Positions 10,985 through 21,672 of a stretch of DNA of 64,000 bases are shown in pieces (position 1 is the stretch's first letter; each line of letters opens with the position of its first letter). The notes beneath the pieces were generated by a model. It searched no databases. It was given only the letters and a program-made list of their open reading frames with translations, and was not told the DNA's origin. This DNA is from Mesostigma viride (lineage: Eukaryota > Streptophyta > Mesostigmatophyceae > Mesostigmatales > Mesostigmataceae), in NCBI GenBank assembly GCA_009746045.1, contig RPFO01000017.1:1387001-1451000 (forward strand), in the 5' to 3' direction. The translations under genes and the position numbers were made by a program.

Positions 10985-12513
10985 ATGCCTACCTCTGATC
11001 TTGAACGCCTTATTAGTAGATTTACGGCCACTGAGCCGGAAGCATTAGCTGCCATTGCTGCCCATCCCCAACAATTAGGCAAGCACCCTTGTAAATTTGT
11101 AGGTGGGTTTTTATATGTGCAGATAGCAGATTCTCCCCCTCAATGGCGCCTGTATGTCCCTCCTATCTGTCGCTCCTCCTTGCTCTTTGAGTTGCATGAC
11201 TTAGCTGCTCATCAGGGTGGTAAACGGGTACGGGACCTAGTAGCCCGCTCTTACTACTGGCCTTCCCTTTTAAAGGATGTAGATGAGTATGTTAGAACCT
11301 GTCAATCTTGCCAGGAGATGAAACCCAACAATGTAGGACAGATAGCAGAGCCTAGGACCTTACCTGATCCCATCATGCCGTGGGACTCCATTATGATGGA
11401 TTTTGTAGGACCTTTTAGGAAGAATGATAGAGGTAACGCCCAGATCCTTGTTTTCGTAGATCGTTTTACTCGTATGTGTCATCTCGTGCCGTGTCCCTTA
11501 GAACTCACCGCACGCGATTGCGCACGCCTATACCTTAATAACGTATATAGATATCATGGTTTGAGTAGGCAGTTTATTAGTGATAAAGATAAGTTATTTA
11601 CTTCTGATTTTTGGCAGCAGTTCTTCGCTGCTATCGGTACCAAGGTCACCTTCGGTACTGCCTACCACTCCTCCTCTCTCATTTAGTAGAACGTTTGAAT
11701 AGGGTAGTGGAAGAAGCTCTGCGGCACTATGTGAATGGCTCGGGAGTGATTGGGAGGATTATCTATGTCTGGTAGAGTTTTCCCTTAACAATTGCCCTCA
11801 GGCTGCGCATGGTTATACGCCCTTCTTCCTAGATACTGGTAGACAACCTCTTACCCCTACCTCTCTCTTAGCCAGTCCTTTAAGGGACAAGGATGATGTG
11901 TCCCGTGATACTGTAGAAGGTGTGCAGGCGTTATTAGATAAGATGAAGAATGCACACGACAACGCTATTGCAGGGTACCATGCATAGGGCGCAGGCCAAG
12001 TACCTTGCTAGGTTGCGTGCCTCATTAGATAGAAGAGCACCTGAGATAGAAATAGGAGATTTAGTCTTAGTAGAAGGCCCCCGTGTTGGCCGATTCGCTC
12101 ACAAGTTCGAAGCTGAACTTAAAGTGAAACCTAGGCCCGCCTTCTTAGGACCCTTCCGTGTTTTGTCTAGAGTAGGTAATTTCTTGTATGAGATAGATAT
12201 CCCTACCTCTTGGCAGACCCACTCGCGCACCTTTCATAGAAGCCAGCTGAAGCTTTATCATCAAAGCACGTTCGCTGGTAGAGAATTAGCCCCTGCCCCT
12301 TTAGAGCATAACCCTGATACTGGTGAGGTAGAGGACGAGGTAGAGGGTATCGTGGCCCATAGAGATATCAAAAAGGGCCGCGGTACCCAGCGCCAGTATA
12401 AGGTGAAGTGGATGTATGCTCGTAGTGAGGTAGATAAGGTCTGGTATACGGAGAGTGAGCTAGATGGGTGTAGTCGCCTTTTGCAGGAGTATAAAACCCT
12501 GCATAAGCTCTAG
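10985..12513 (+). pseudogene. integrase with C-terminal chromodomain
   Basis: An HHCC zinc domain (ELHDLAAHQGGKRV...CQSCQ) is followed by the DDE core: first Asp in MMDFVGPF, second in FISDKDKLFTS. The glutamate follows a frame change at about 11686, in the stretch VERLNRVVEEALRHYV. From 11950 the C-terminal part reads LGPFRVLSRVGNFLYEIDIP (GPF/Y-type module). It ends with a chromodomain (residues about 133-185 of that frame: EVEGIVAHRDIKKG...YKVKWMY...WYTESEL). Chromodomains direct integration to marked chromatin. Frame changes occur near 11686 and again before 11950. Confidence 0.88.
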
Positions 12514-12534
12514 TTGTAGACCTTCTCCTCTCTT

Positions 12535-14915
12535 ATGTTATGTCTGCTGTCGACGGGTGGTTGGTTGTCCCCTCCCCTCCGCAGCCGTCATGTCAGAGCC
12601 TACCCCTCCGGCGGAGAGCCCGCTGCCGTCCCCGCCCCACCGGACCCTGAGCTGTACTTCGAGGCCCTTCCGGGCCGCTGGGTGTCACGGTCCAGTTATC
12701 CGGGTGGCATCGTGCAGCCGGCCCTCCAGGCCCAACATGCGAGTTTAGTCAGGGCTGCTCTCTTTGGGGTCGCGTGGTACGGCCCATCCCCTGATGACCG
12801 CACCAGCTAGTTTTGCACGGGTTCGACGATGCCGGGCATTGTCTGTTAGGATGTGGCTCCCGCTGTCCAGCCTTGGGACAGATAGCCGCGGTCCTTCAGT
12901 GCCCCCGGGTGTTTTCCTACCTTTCTACCCCTGTGGGCCGCTCCTGCCTACGGGATGTGTTCCCCTGGCTTCCGGCGAGGGTGATGCAGAAGTAGATGAG
13001 AACCCCTGCGACCTTCTACGGGCAGTAGAGTTCATGGAAATCGCAGACCAGTCAGCGGGAGTAGCAGTTGGTGATCCTTCCCCTACGGACGCCCCAGTCG
13101 AGGCACATTACACTCCAGAGTATTCAGCCTCGAGCGCAGCGTCCTCCTCCTCAGCGTCGGCTCCCTCCCCTGTCCCGTCGTCACCACGGTCGACCCGGCG
13201 TGCGTCAGTGGAGCCTACCCCTTTGGGTTTGGAGCGCGAGCCTGATCATCTCTCGGCGACTGTTTCGGCGATGCAGGCCCAGATTCAGTCCCTGACCACG
13301 GCGTTCGGGGCCTTCATGGCGGCCCAAGCGCAGGCCCCGGCCACGCCAGGTGGGGTGTCTGTTGTGTCTGCGCCCCCTACCCCTTCGGTTGTTTCGGCAC
13401 CTATGGTTTCGCCTGCTCCGGGTGAGCCTTCGGTAGCTGCGGTTTCTTCGGCTGCTGCGGCTCCTACGCCTCTGCATGGTTGCCTCTGCGCCTGCGACCG
13501 ACGTTTCTGCGCCTCGGCGCGAGTCTTCCGCCCCAGCGGCTGTGCCCGCCGTCGCCGCCTCTGGGCCGCCCGCCGCGCCATCGCAGCCAGTGCGGGGTTT
13601 CTTTAGCGACACGGGCGATCATCCCAGGCTTTGGGAGGGTGGTCCCCCGCAGAGGATTCCGGTGCCCGACTGGAGCTTGGATGGCAACCAATCCTATGCT
13701 GGACTGCCTGTCCCTACGGGCCCTATTTTCAATATGTGGCCTGAGGGTGCGCCGGCAACGGAGACCAGCGCGCCAGTTGCGGTGGCGGGTCCGTCACGGC
13801 CCCCTTCGGCTTCGGGTACGGCGCGACCTCCTGTTGTACCGGTGCCGCCTGCGTCGGCGTCGGTTCCTACCCCTGCTTCGGCCCCTGCCCCTTCGGCCTC
13901 GCGGTCTTTGGCTACGGTTGTTCGGGCCACCGGTCAGGATCCTCGCGCCACCCGCGCTGCTGATTCCCTCCGGGAGTTGTCCCAGGGTGATCGGGACAGG
14001 GCCCCTTCTGTGGTGCATGCGACGCCGGAGACGCGCGACACGCCCGTTCCTGGGTATGGTATGTCCGCACTCGCCTGCCGACAGTGTGACCTGCCGCGCG
14101 CCTCCGCCGAGCTTGCCATCTCGTCCATGTCCTACGGGTTCTCCCAGGTGTGTCGGGCTCCGCGGGACCGTGGCCTACCCATTGAGACTGATCGGCCCCC
14201 TTTTGACATGGTTATTTTAGCTGATCCTGTGTTCCAGGGTGAGATCCTGGTTCGGCGCGTTCTGTATCGCTGGGCTAGGCGCCACAACGACTTGGACACC
14301 TACGGTGGGTTCCAGTGGGCTTACCCTCCGCCTCTGGGCATTATGGCTTCGGATGCCCTTACGGTAGAGTTTCCTGCGGTACCGGGTGCTACGTACAGCA
14401 CGGTGCTCCAGCCCATCCTGGAGTGGGATGCCCGTCGTCCAGCGCCCATCCCGGGCCAGGGTCTAGACTCCCGTGGCCACCCTCCTCCTCGGGCCAGCGA
14501 CTACCTAGAGACATTCGGGTCGCGACAGTGTGCTCGTCGGTGGCGCTCCCGAGAGATTCGGCACATCCGGATGTGGCCTTCCAACGTGGAGCCCCTGGTG
14601 GATCTGTTCTTCCCGACGGGTTTGCGCCCTCGGATCCGGTACCATCGCCTACTCCTGCGGGCCCTCTGTTTGATCGCGGTAGAGCCTTTCCTTCGCCTCT
14701 TTGCCTGTGGTTTCCTGGACTGGGCCCGTGGCCAGGTCGTTCTTACGCAGCATAGGTATTACTGGGCCTTTCTGGGCCTTTTTCCTGACGGCGTGTGGGC
14801 CGATGTTTTCCTCACTGTAGATAGGCATGACAATGCCGAGGATGTGGCCCACTACCAGGCCTACCTGGAGGTCCTGCTGGCCTCTCGTGGCACTTATCAG
14901 ACGGATGGCAACTAG
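12535..14915 (+). pseudogene. extra ORF downstream of pol, copy 2 (unknown function)
   Basis: Homologous along its whole length to 148-2455. Here the N-terminal part (pattern DPELYFEALPGRWVSRSS) is continuous with LVRAALFGVAWYGPSPDD, which fixes the ancestral frame. Frame changes then occur near 12800, 12980 and 13470. The last 480 residues (13476-14915) are one open frame: Pro/Ala/Ser linker, then a globular C-terminus with PPFDMVILADPVFQGE and FLTVDRHDN patterns. No known domain, signal peptide or zinc site was recognised. Conservation in two diverged copies indicates that the ORF was under selection in active elements. Confidence 0.65.
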
Positions 14916-15277
14916 ATAGAGGGCCTTAGGCCCGACCTGAGGGTGTTGTCCCTCCGGTATATAGAGTCGCCCTCATATTCTGGCCAGTTGATTGGCTGTT
15001 CTTGGTCCTTGGTACTGATGTGTTTACTCTGTGTGTCCTGCCCAGTGCCGTCCCCCCCGGCAAGGACTCCGTTCCAGGCAGTTAGGGGAACCTCCCACCA
15101 GGCTTGGTGCTGGCTAACCCTACACCACCCGGCGTGGTGGTGGAGACCGTGTGAACTATTGGTGCTTTGTATCTGGGATGGTCTATCGATTGTGTTGGTG
15201 TGTGCTGGGTGCATTAGGTTTTTCCTACCCCTTTGGTTTCCTCCCTGTGCGTAGGGAGAGGGCTCCCTACCTTTTGT

Positions 15278-15288
15278 GGGGGGGGAGG
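15278..15288 (+). promoter_or_regulatory. polypurine tract
   Basis: TGGGGGGGGAGG-type run directly before the 3' LTR, the expected primer for plus-strand synthesis. Confidence 0.8.
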
Positions 15289-15856
15289 TGTTACGTCGCG
15301 TAACAATTCGTTGTAGTTACGGACGTAAATTAGGTCCTTGGCCTCGGTTGTTCCTAGGTTTACGTGTAGTTCTAGCTGGGACTTGTCCTCGTAACAGTAC
15401 TGTGGTACATTGGGTGCCTTTGGGCGCCGCGCCGCGTACTTTATTAGTGGTCCTTATCCTTTGGTAGAATGTAGTGGACCGGCGTGCATCTGTGCACCTG
15501 CCTGTGTTTCTGTGTCTCTGAAGGCGAGGGCCAGGTCGGCCCGAGCCTGCTGGACCGTTGGTGACCATTTATGCACGTTCCACCCTTTGTGTGGTCACTC
15601 GGCGTGTGTTAAATGAATTAACACATATTAGCTTGGGTCATGGCAGTGTAGTTGTGTTTCCTTCCTCTATTCCTGGAGTAAACGGGTTTGTGTAAATGGC
15701 TTATGGCGTATTACAGTAGTACTTACGTAAATGCACTGAGATCTGGATCGTCTCGTTCGTCTTTCGCTAGGGGTTTAACTAGAGGCGGCCTTACTAGTCT
15801 AGGTAGCATTAGGCCAGGTAGAGGTAGAGGTGGCGGTAGAGGCTTGCGGCGTAACA
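15289..15856 (+). repeat. 3' LTR of Gypsy copy 2
   Basis: TGTTACG...CGTAACA ends; 568 bp; followed by the duplication ATAGG. Differs from the 5' LTR by a few substitutions and two short indels. Confidence 0.95.
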
Positions 15857-17680
15857 ATAGGATCTTTCGTAAGTCCCAGACGGGCACGTTACCGACACTG
15901 GTTATCGGAGGTTAGGTTAGGGTGGTTAAGAATGACGGCCGGCCCCGGCCAAAGCTGAGCCGTAGTGGCGTAGCCGGCTAGCCATACGGCTGGTCCACCA
16001 GGAGTCAGTATACCCGCGACGGCGTCATAGCGGCCGGTCCGGCGCTTTATCTACCTATGCCGGGAATGAGTGCGGCTATGCGACGATTCTGGCTAATCAC
16101 ATTGGCTCAGGAACAGCACAGGGTGTCATAGTGGGAACCAGGGCCCCGCAACTGAATAACGATGACAAACCGGCCCAGCCCTTTGCAGCTTTTTCATGAT
16201 CTGACTGGGCCGGCCGTAACAAGGTATTCACCATTATTCCCCATGGCGATATGACTCAGGTCCCGGCCCGCCACTGCCGGCTTCCTTGGTCAGTCGGTCA
16301 CATACCTGATAACGCCCGCGGCGCCCCGCTATTACTGAGTGAGCCCCGGCCCTTCAGTCACCCGACCTGTCACCGGCGGCCTTGACACCGACCGGTGTGT
16401 GACCACCTTCATTTAGGATTCTGATACATACTCATTTCCCATTTCACAGCCGGCTCTTGTCAATGATAGTTGGATAATAAATGCACCCATATCCCGGAAA
16501 TTAAAATTACCAATGCGCAGGGTGTTGAGTTGAGGTGAGTTGAGTTTATTCCCACGCCGGCGTACCGACAGGGTGTATTGTTGTTGCCCTCGCCGCACAT
16601 GGGCAGAAGAGATTACTGTAGCCTCCTACTTAGGGCGCCGCCGCGCCGGCCGCCGGGTAGGTAACTTTCCCAAGTGTAATTAATTAACTTTAAAATGTCC
16701 ATTTTTGTTCAGGGCAAAGTTGAAACCGACGGGGTACGCTGACAACAGCCGTGGTTGACAAGTGTGTCAGTTGTGTTACTTGCCTCCGCAGTGCGCTTTT
16801 ATATCAAAAAGCCTGAGATAAAGATATAGATATCAGATACCCCAGACGGCCAGCAGGTTTCCAACTACTAGTCCGACTGATGTTCTTGTTGTTGTTGAGT
16901 CCCACGCCGCACATGGGCAGCAGAGCTTTGGAAACGGCCGAGGGACCTGAACAGCATGACACCACAGACAAATTTACTAGGGCGGAGACATGGTATAGTT
17001 GCATCATCGGACACCTGAAACTAGTCCGACTGATTACCGCAGACGGCAGAACACTACTGAGCGAACGCTTGCCAGAGATACTTTACTTCCTGAAGCTTAA
17101 TATCCACGAGAATGACGAGATAGCGGACGGCTTCCTCATACGGAAGCCTCCATGCGCAGCAGCGGTTGAGATGCCGGGTGTGCTGATCCGCCGGCCCGTA
17201 CAGACAACCTGCAAAGATCGATCAACACTCTATTGGCTTTTACTAAGGCAGAATCCTGGATGGCTATCCAAAAACCCTCATCATTGTTGCTTTTTTCCGC
17301 TTTTTCACGTCGACCCAAAAGAGATTGCGTACGCGGTGCAGGTAACAGCTCCGCGTGCGACCTCCATCGCGTGAGCCTGCTGTCTTAGCCCGTCGGACTT
17401 CTATAAAAGAGTCTAGTACATTGCCGATCGCCCAGTTTGTACCCCATGAAGGGCATGATAAAGCACGTGCAGTAACCATCTCTTTATTTATCTGAAAACT
17501 GACGGCTTAGATTTTGCAGGTTTGCGCGGAACGTAAATCGCCTAAGGAGGGTGGCTCGCGCCCCGTGAGGTAGCTACTTTAATCAGCGTTGCTCATTGCC
17601 CGTGGTGTTACCCAAGAGGGTATGCGGAATTAAAGGCATTGCCTGTTTCGTACACTTCGTGTCTTTTGTCGGCTCTCGCA
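15857..17680. other. intergenic, no gene recognised; GC-rich palindromic motifs
   Basis: CCGG/GGCCGG motifs are frequent between 15930 and 16660. One pair (CCGGCCCAG at 16170-16178 and CTGGGCCGG at 16205-16213) could form a hairpin. A short segment (CCCACGCCG...CACATGGGCAG) occurs in two forms around 16553-16606 and 16900-16921, suggesting a decayed repeat. The longest plus frame (16880-17374) shows no domain. The end of this stretch should hold the promoter of the gene at 17681; no clear TATA box was identified. Confidence 0.4.
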
Positions 17681-18626
17681 ATGCCGAAGAAGGGCATTGC
17701 CGAGGAGGAAATGGCCGCGCTCCAGGCGCGCTCGCGGCTCCTGGAGGAAGAGCTGGCCCTGATGAGGAAATCGCAGGCAGAAGTGCTTACAACCATCGGC
17801 GGCATTAGGTAAGCTCTATGTAATGTCAAGAGCAAATGTAGCGAGGGAATGCAGGTCGGATACTTTAAGCCATATAGTAGCCATGCTTGGTGGTGCTCCT
17901 CGTCCCATAAATGCCGAGAGTTTCATCCTAGCACATTGTATCGAAAAGAGCTCGCCGTTGCGTGATCTGCTGCACAATGTCGAAACGGGAAGCCTTTTTC
18001 TCGCGTCCACGCCGCCCTCGTGCACGCTGACATTGAATTTCCTCTCCTCGGCTCGTGATCTCCCTCTGTCCCGCAGGCGCGGGGAGGACATGGAGCGCCG
18101 CCGGGCCGAGACCGCTGAGAAAGAGCGCGATGATCTGGCACGCGCCCGCAAAGACCTCAAGTCCAAGCTGGAGGAGACGGTGCGCAAGCACGAGAGCATG
18201 AAAAAGAGCGCCGAGGAGAAGCAGCTGGAGCTGACGCGGAAACTGGAGCTGCTCAAGCAGCACAGTGACCTGGAGCGGGACGCCAGCAGCGCCGCGATCG
18301 CCGAGCGCGACCGGCTCATGCTCAAGCTGGAGGCGGTCGAGAACGCCGCCGCTGCCGAGCATAAGAAGGCCGCCGCCGCCGCCGCCGAGTGCCAGGCGTT
18401 ACAGAGCCGGATCGAGGAGCTCGAGAAGGGGGCCGAGGGGGGGGCGCGGGCGGCAGCATTAGAGGCCAAGCTCAAGGAGACGGAGGAGGAGCTCAAGCGC
18501 GCTCTGGATCTGCTGGCGTCCGCGCTCAAGGAGGCGGAGGCCAAGCGCAAGGAGGCGGAGGAACAGGCCAAGGCGGCGCAGGAGCAGCAAGCGGCGGCGG
18601 CGGCGGCAGCGCAAGAGCTGCAAGCA

Positions 18627-18657
<31 letters not shown>

Positions 18658-20687
18658 AAGAGCTGCAAGCCGTGGCGGCGGCAGCGCAAGTGCAGCAAAT
18701 GGCGGCGGCGGCAGCGCAAGAGCAGCAAGCGGCCGCGTTGGCAGCAGCAGAACAACGCTGCAAGGAGGCGGAGGACACGCTCAAGGCGGCGCAGGAGCAG
18801 CAGAGCGTGGCGCTGAGGGAGGTGACGGCGTCGGTGCCCGCGTTGGAGATGCGGCTGCGCTCCAAGGAGGAGGAGATTGCGGAGATCGAGCGCGAGGCCG
18901 CCGACGCAAAGGACAAGCTGCGGAGGGCCGAGCGCAAGCTGGCGGATGCCACGGACCGTCTCGAGGAGCTGGAAGGGAAGGTGACGGAGCGCGACAACAA
19001 GCTGCTGGGGCGGGAGGCGCGGTTCCAGGAGTGGGAGGCGCGGCTGGTGGAGACTGAGGGGAAGTTTGGGTCGCGTGAGGGTGCGTTGCAGGCGAGGGAG
19101 GTGGCGTTGCAGACGCGGGAGGCGGCGCTGGCAGCAAGGGAGAGCGCTTTGTTGAACAGGGAGGCGGCACTGCCCACGCTGGAGGGGGCGTTGCAGGTGC
19201 GTGAGGGCGCCGTGGCGACGATGGAGGGCAAGCTCAAAGCGCTGGAGGCCAGTCTGGTTGAGCGCGAGGGCAAGCTGCTGGGCACGGAGAGCCGGTTGCA
19301 GGAGCGGGAGGACGCGCTGGCGGAGAGGGAGGCGGCGGTCGCGGCGATGGAGGCCAAGCTCAAGGAGAGGGAGGAGGAGGTAGCCGCAAAAGAGGGCAAG
19401 GTGGCCGATCAGCAAGCCAAGGCGGCAGCGGCGGCGCCTGCACCCAGCGAGCCGGCCCCCAAGAAGGCAGATGAGATCTCAGCGGCGCCCGCTGCAGTGC
19501 CCGCGCCGGCCGCGGCGGCACCCGAGGCGGCGCCGGCAGCAGCCAATGGTGCAGGGATGGGCATGGGCATGGGAGGAGCCACAAGCGTGCGGGGAGGAAT
19601 GGGCATGGGCGGTGCAGGGGCGGGCGGGATGGGCATGGGGGCCCCTGGGATGGCCAATGGGGGGCCTGCAGCGGGCGGCGCCCCAGGCGGCATGGGCATG
19701 GGGGGTGGCATGGCGGCCGGCGGCATGGGCCGGGGCATGGGTATGGGTGGGGCCGCAGGTGCCCCAGGCATGGGCATGGGCATGGGCATGGGCATGGGGG
19801 GTGCGGCGGCCCCAGGGGCAGGCGGTGCCCCTGGGGGCGGCATGGGGCGGGGCATGCAGCAGGGCCCCGCGCGCATGGGGGCACCGGGCGCCGGCGGCAT
19901 GGGCCGTGGCATGCAGCAGGCGCCAGGGGGCATGACGCCAGGTGGCATGGGGGCGCCAGGTGGCATGGGGGCGCCAGGCGGCATGGGGGCGCCAGGCGGC
20001 ATGGGGGCGCCAGGCGGCATGGGGGCGCCAGGCGGCATGGGGGCGCCAGGCGGCATGGGGGCGCCAGGCGGCATGGGGGCGCCAGGTGGCATGGGGGCCC
20101 CGGGGGGCATGGGGCGGGGCATGAGCATGGCTCCTGCCGCAGCACCAGGTGGTGGTATGGGGGCCCCAGGGGCCATGGGCGCACCCGGCGGCATGGGAGG
20201 CGGGGGCATGGCGGCCCCAGTGGCGGGCATGGGCATGGGACGCGGCGGCATGGGGGCAACGCCTGCGGGTGCTGGCATGGGCATGGGACGGGGCATGGGC
20301 GGTCCCCAGGGGCCGCCTGGAATGGGCATGGGCGGTGGAATGGGCAGTGGCATGGGCGGAGGCATGGGTGGCGGCATGGGTGGCGGCATGGGCATGGGCG
20401 GTGGCGGGGCCATGGGCGGTGGGATGGGCGGGGGCGGGGGTGGGGCCATGGGAGGCGTGAGCAGCCCGATGGCGCGCAACATGACCATGCGCCGGCCATC
20501 CATGGAGGGCCCACCGCCCATGATGGACGATGACCACGGCCGCGGCCACGAGGGTGACTACGCGGGGTCCGGGCCGCGGTTAGAGAAGAAGCCCAGCTTG
20601 ACCAAGGCCGTGTCCAAGGGGCGGCCGAAGATGTCCATGGCGGAGGAGCTCAAGCTGGCGCGCCAGATGAGCGGCAAGGGGTTCTAG
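17681..20687 (+). CDS. host coiled-coil protein with Gly/Met-rich repeat region (two exons)
   Basis: Exon 1 is 17681-17808 (ATG, MPKKGIAEEEM...). A 268-bp intron (17809-18076) has GTAAGC at its donor and a C-rich CCGCAG acceptor. Exon 2 is 18077-20687, ending in TAG. The joined frame is 912 codons plus stop. Residues about 1-570 are a long charged coiled coil rich in Ala, Glu, Lys and Arg, with heptad-like EREGKL/EREAAL repeats and a poly-Ala/Gln stretch (18590-18760). A Pro/Ala linker and about 330 residues of Gly-Met-Gly-rich low complexity follow. The C-terminus is basic and then ends KLARQMSGKGF. No enzyme motif is seen, so a structural or scaffold role is only inferred. The ORF continues upstream of exon 2 through the intron by chance; the splice sites favour the two-exon model. 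Confidence 0.7.
19937..20097 (+). repeat. 18-bp coding minisatellite (nine GAPGGM units)
   Basis: Nine tandem copies of an 18-bp unit of the form GGCATGGGGGCGCCAGGC, differing at one wobble base, inside the Gly/Met region of the host gene. Each unit encodes Gly-Ala-Pro-Gly-Gly-Met. Near identity suggests recent expansion by slippage or unequal exchange. Confidence 0.9.
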
Positions 20688-21672
20688 AGCGTGGAACACG
20701 AGTGCACGGGATTGTAGGGCCGGAGCATGGAAGACAATTGGACGGGCTTCCTGAACCGGCTTAGGAAGGACACGGGCTTCCTCGGTTCGCAGATGGCAAG
20801 CAAGGGCTTGTTGATTCGGCAGGTGGAGGACAAGACTGAGGCCGCCTAAGGTCGGCAGAGGGAGTGGCGGAGACTTCCAAAGTCACGCCACCAGCTCCCC
20901 CCCCCCCCCCCGGCCCCGGGTTTCCCCGTGCATGCATCTTCCAAGTGGCCCCTTTTAGCTTCTCAAGGATGCTCTTGGCTCCGGTACATGACCTGGTTTC
21001 GTGTGCCGTGTGAGCTGTACTTGGTTGGCGCGTGGGTGCTGCCATAATTACTCGGTGGTCCAGTGCAGCAGGCAAGACGTTTCTTTATCTTGCGCAGTTC
21101 TGATGATGCTCAAGGGCCTGGCTATTGCTTGTTGCCTTTGACTACTTTCTAGTTTATCTGGCTGTGCCTCTTTTTGCTGGCGCATGGTGTTGGCTGGCAG
21201 CTGTCCCTCTATTGATGAAATGTACCCCGTGGCAGGGGAGGTGGCATATGCGCACGTTTTCTCAGTGATATTTGCACCTCTCGTCACAGGGCGCATTTGA
21301 ATAACAGGAATATGCTCCCGATGCCGGCGACGTGTGACGCAAATGGACCGATTTACTTCGGCCTGGTGGTTTCTGCCTGCCAACCTCCTCTCGTTTACAA
21401 GCTAAATAATGACACTTTTTAGGTAGACGGTTTGACGGTGTTCCTACTCTACAGACAAGGACCTTTCACACTACTAATTTTTTGGACTCGTGGCGCAATG
21501 GTGCGTGCAAGGACTTGGTATTGTAACTTATTGTGGAAGCCTAGAGGGAACGTGTTTTTTGTTGCCGCAATTGCCCACACTGGATGGAACTTTTGACGAT
21601 CTTTTATAACCTCAAGTGCTATTAGGGAAATGCGTTTAAGGAAATGTTTGCTCGAGACAGCTATAAATGCCA
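20688..21672. other. 3' flank of the coiled-coil gene; no gene recognised
   Basis: Contains a run of 14 C at about 20899-20912 and a TGTAA at about 21532, the usual green algal polyadenylation signal, although it is 0.8 kb after the stop. Nothing else is supported. Confidence 0.4.

Larger units (their letters stand above)
5033..15856 (+). mobile_element. complete Ty3/Gypsy chromovirus LTR retrotransposon (copy 2), degenerate coding
   Basis: A full element of 10,824 bp with two LTRs (575 and 568 bp) flanked by the 5-bp target duplication ATAGG (5028-5032 and 15857-15861). Domain order is hybrid-binding ORF, gag with a CCHC knuckle, aspartic protease, RT-RNase H, integrase with chromodomain, then an extra ORF. 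Protease before RT with integrase last is the Ty3/Gypsy order, and the chromodomain marks a chromovirus. The LTRs differ by only a few substitutions and two short indels, so insertion was fairly recent, yet coding frames are broken in gag, RT, integrase and the extra ORF. This copy is probably non-autonomous. Confidence 0.95.

Noticed and set aside
16880..17374. 164-aa plus-strand frame upstream of the host gene
   Set aside because: Has an ATG and reasonable length but no domain, no splice signals and a repeat-like beginning; too weak to call.
17816..20549. Long minus-strand frames (up to 527 aa) opposite the host coiled-coil gene
   Set aside because: They mirror Ala/Glu and Gly/Met repeats (giving Ser/Ala, Pro/Met or His/Trp-rich proteins) and have no motif; the plus-strand gene with its intron explains them.
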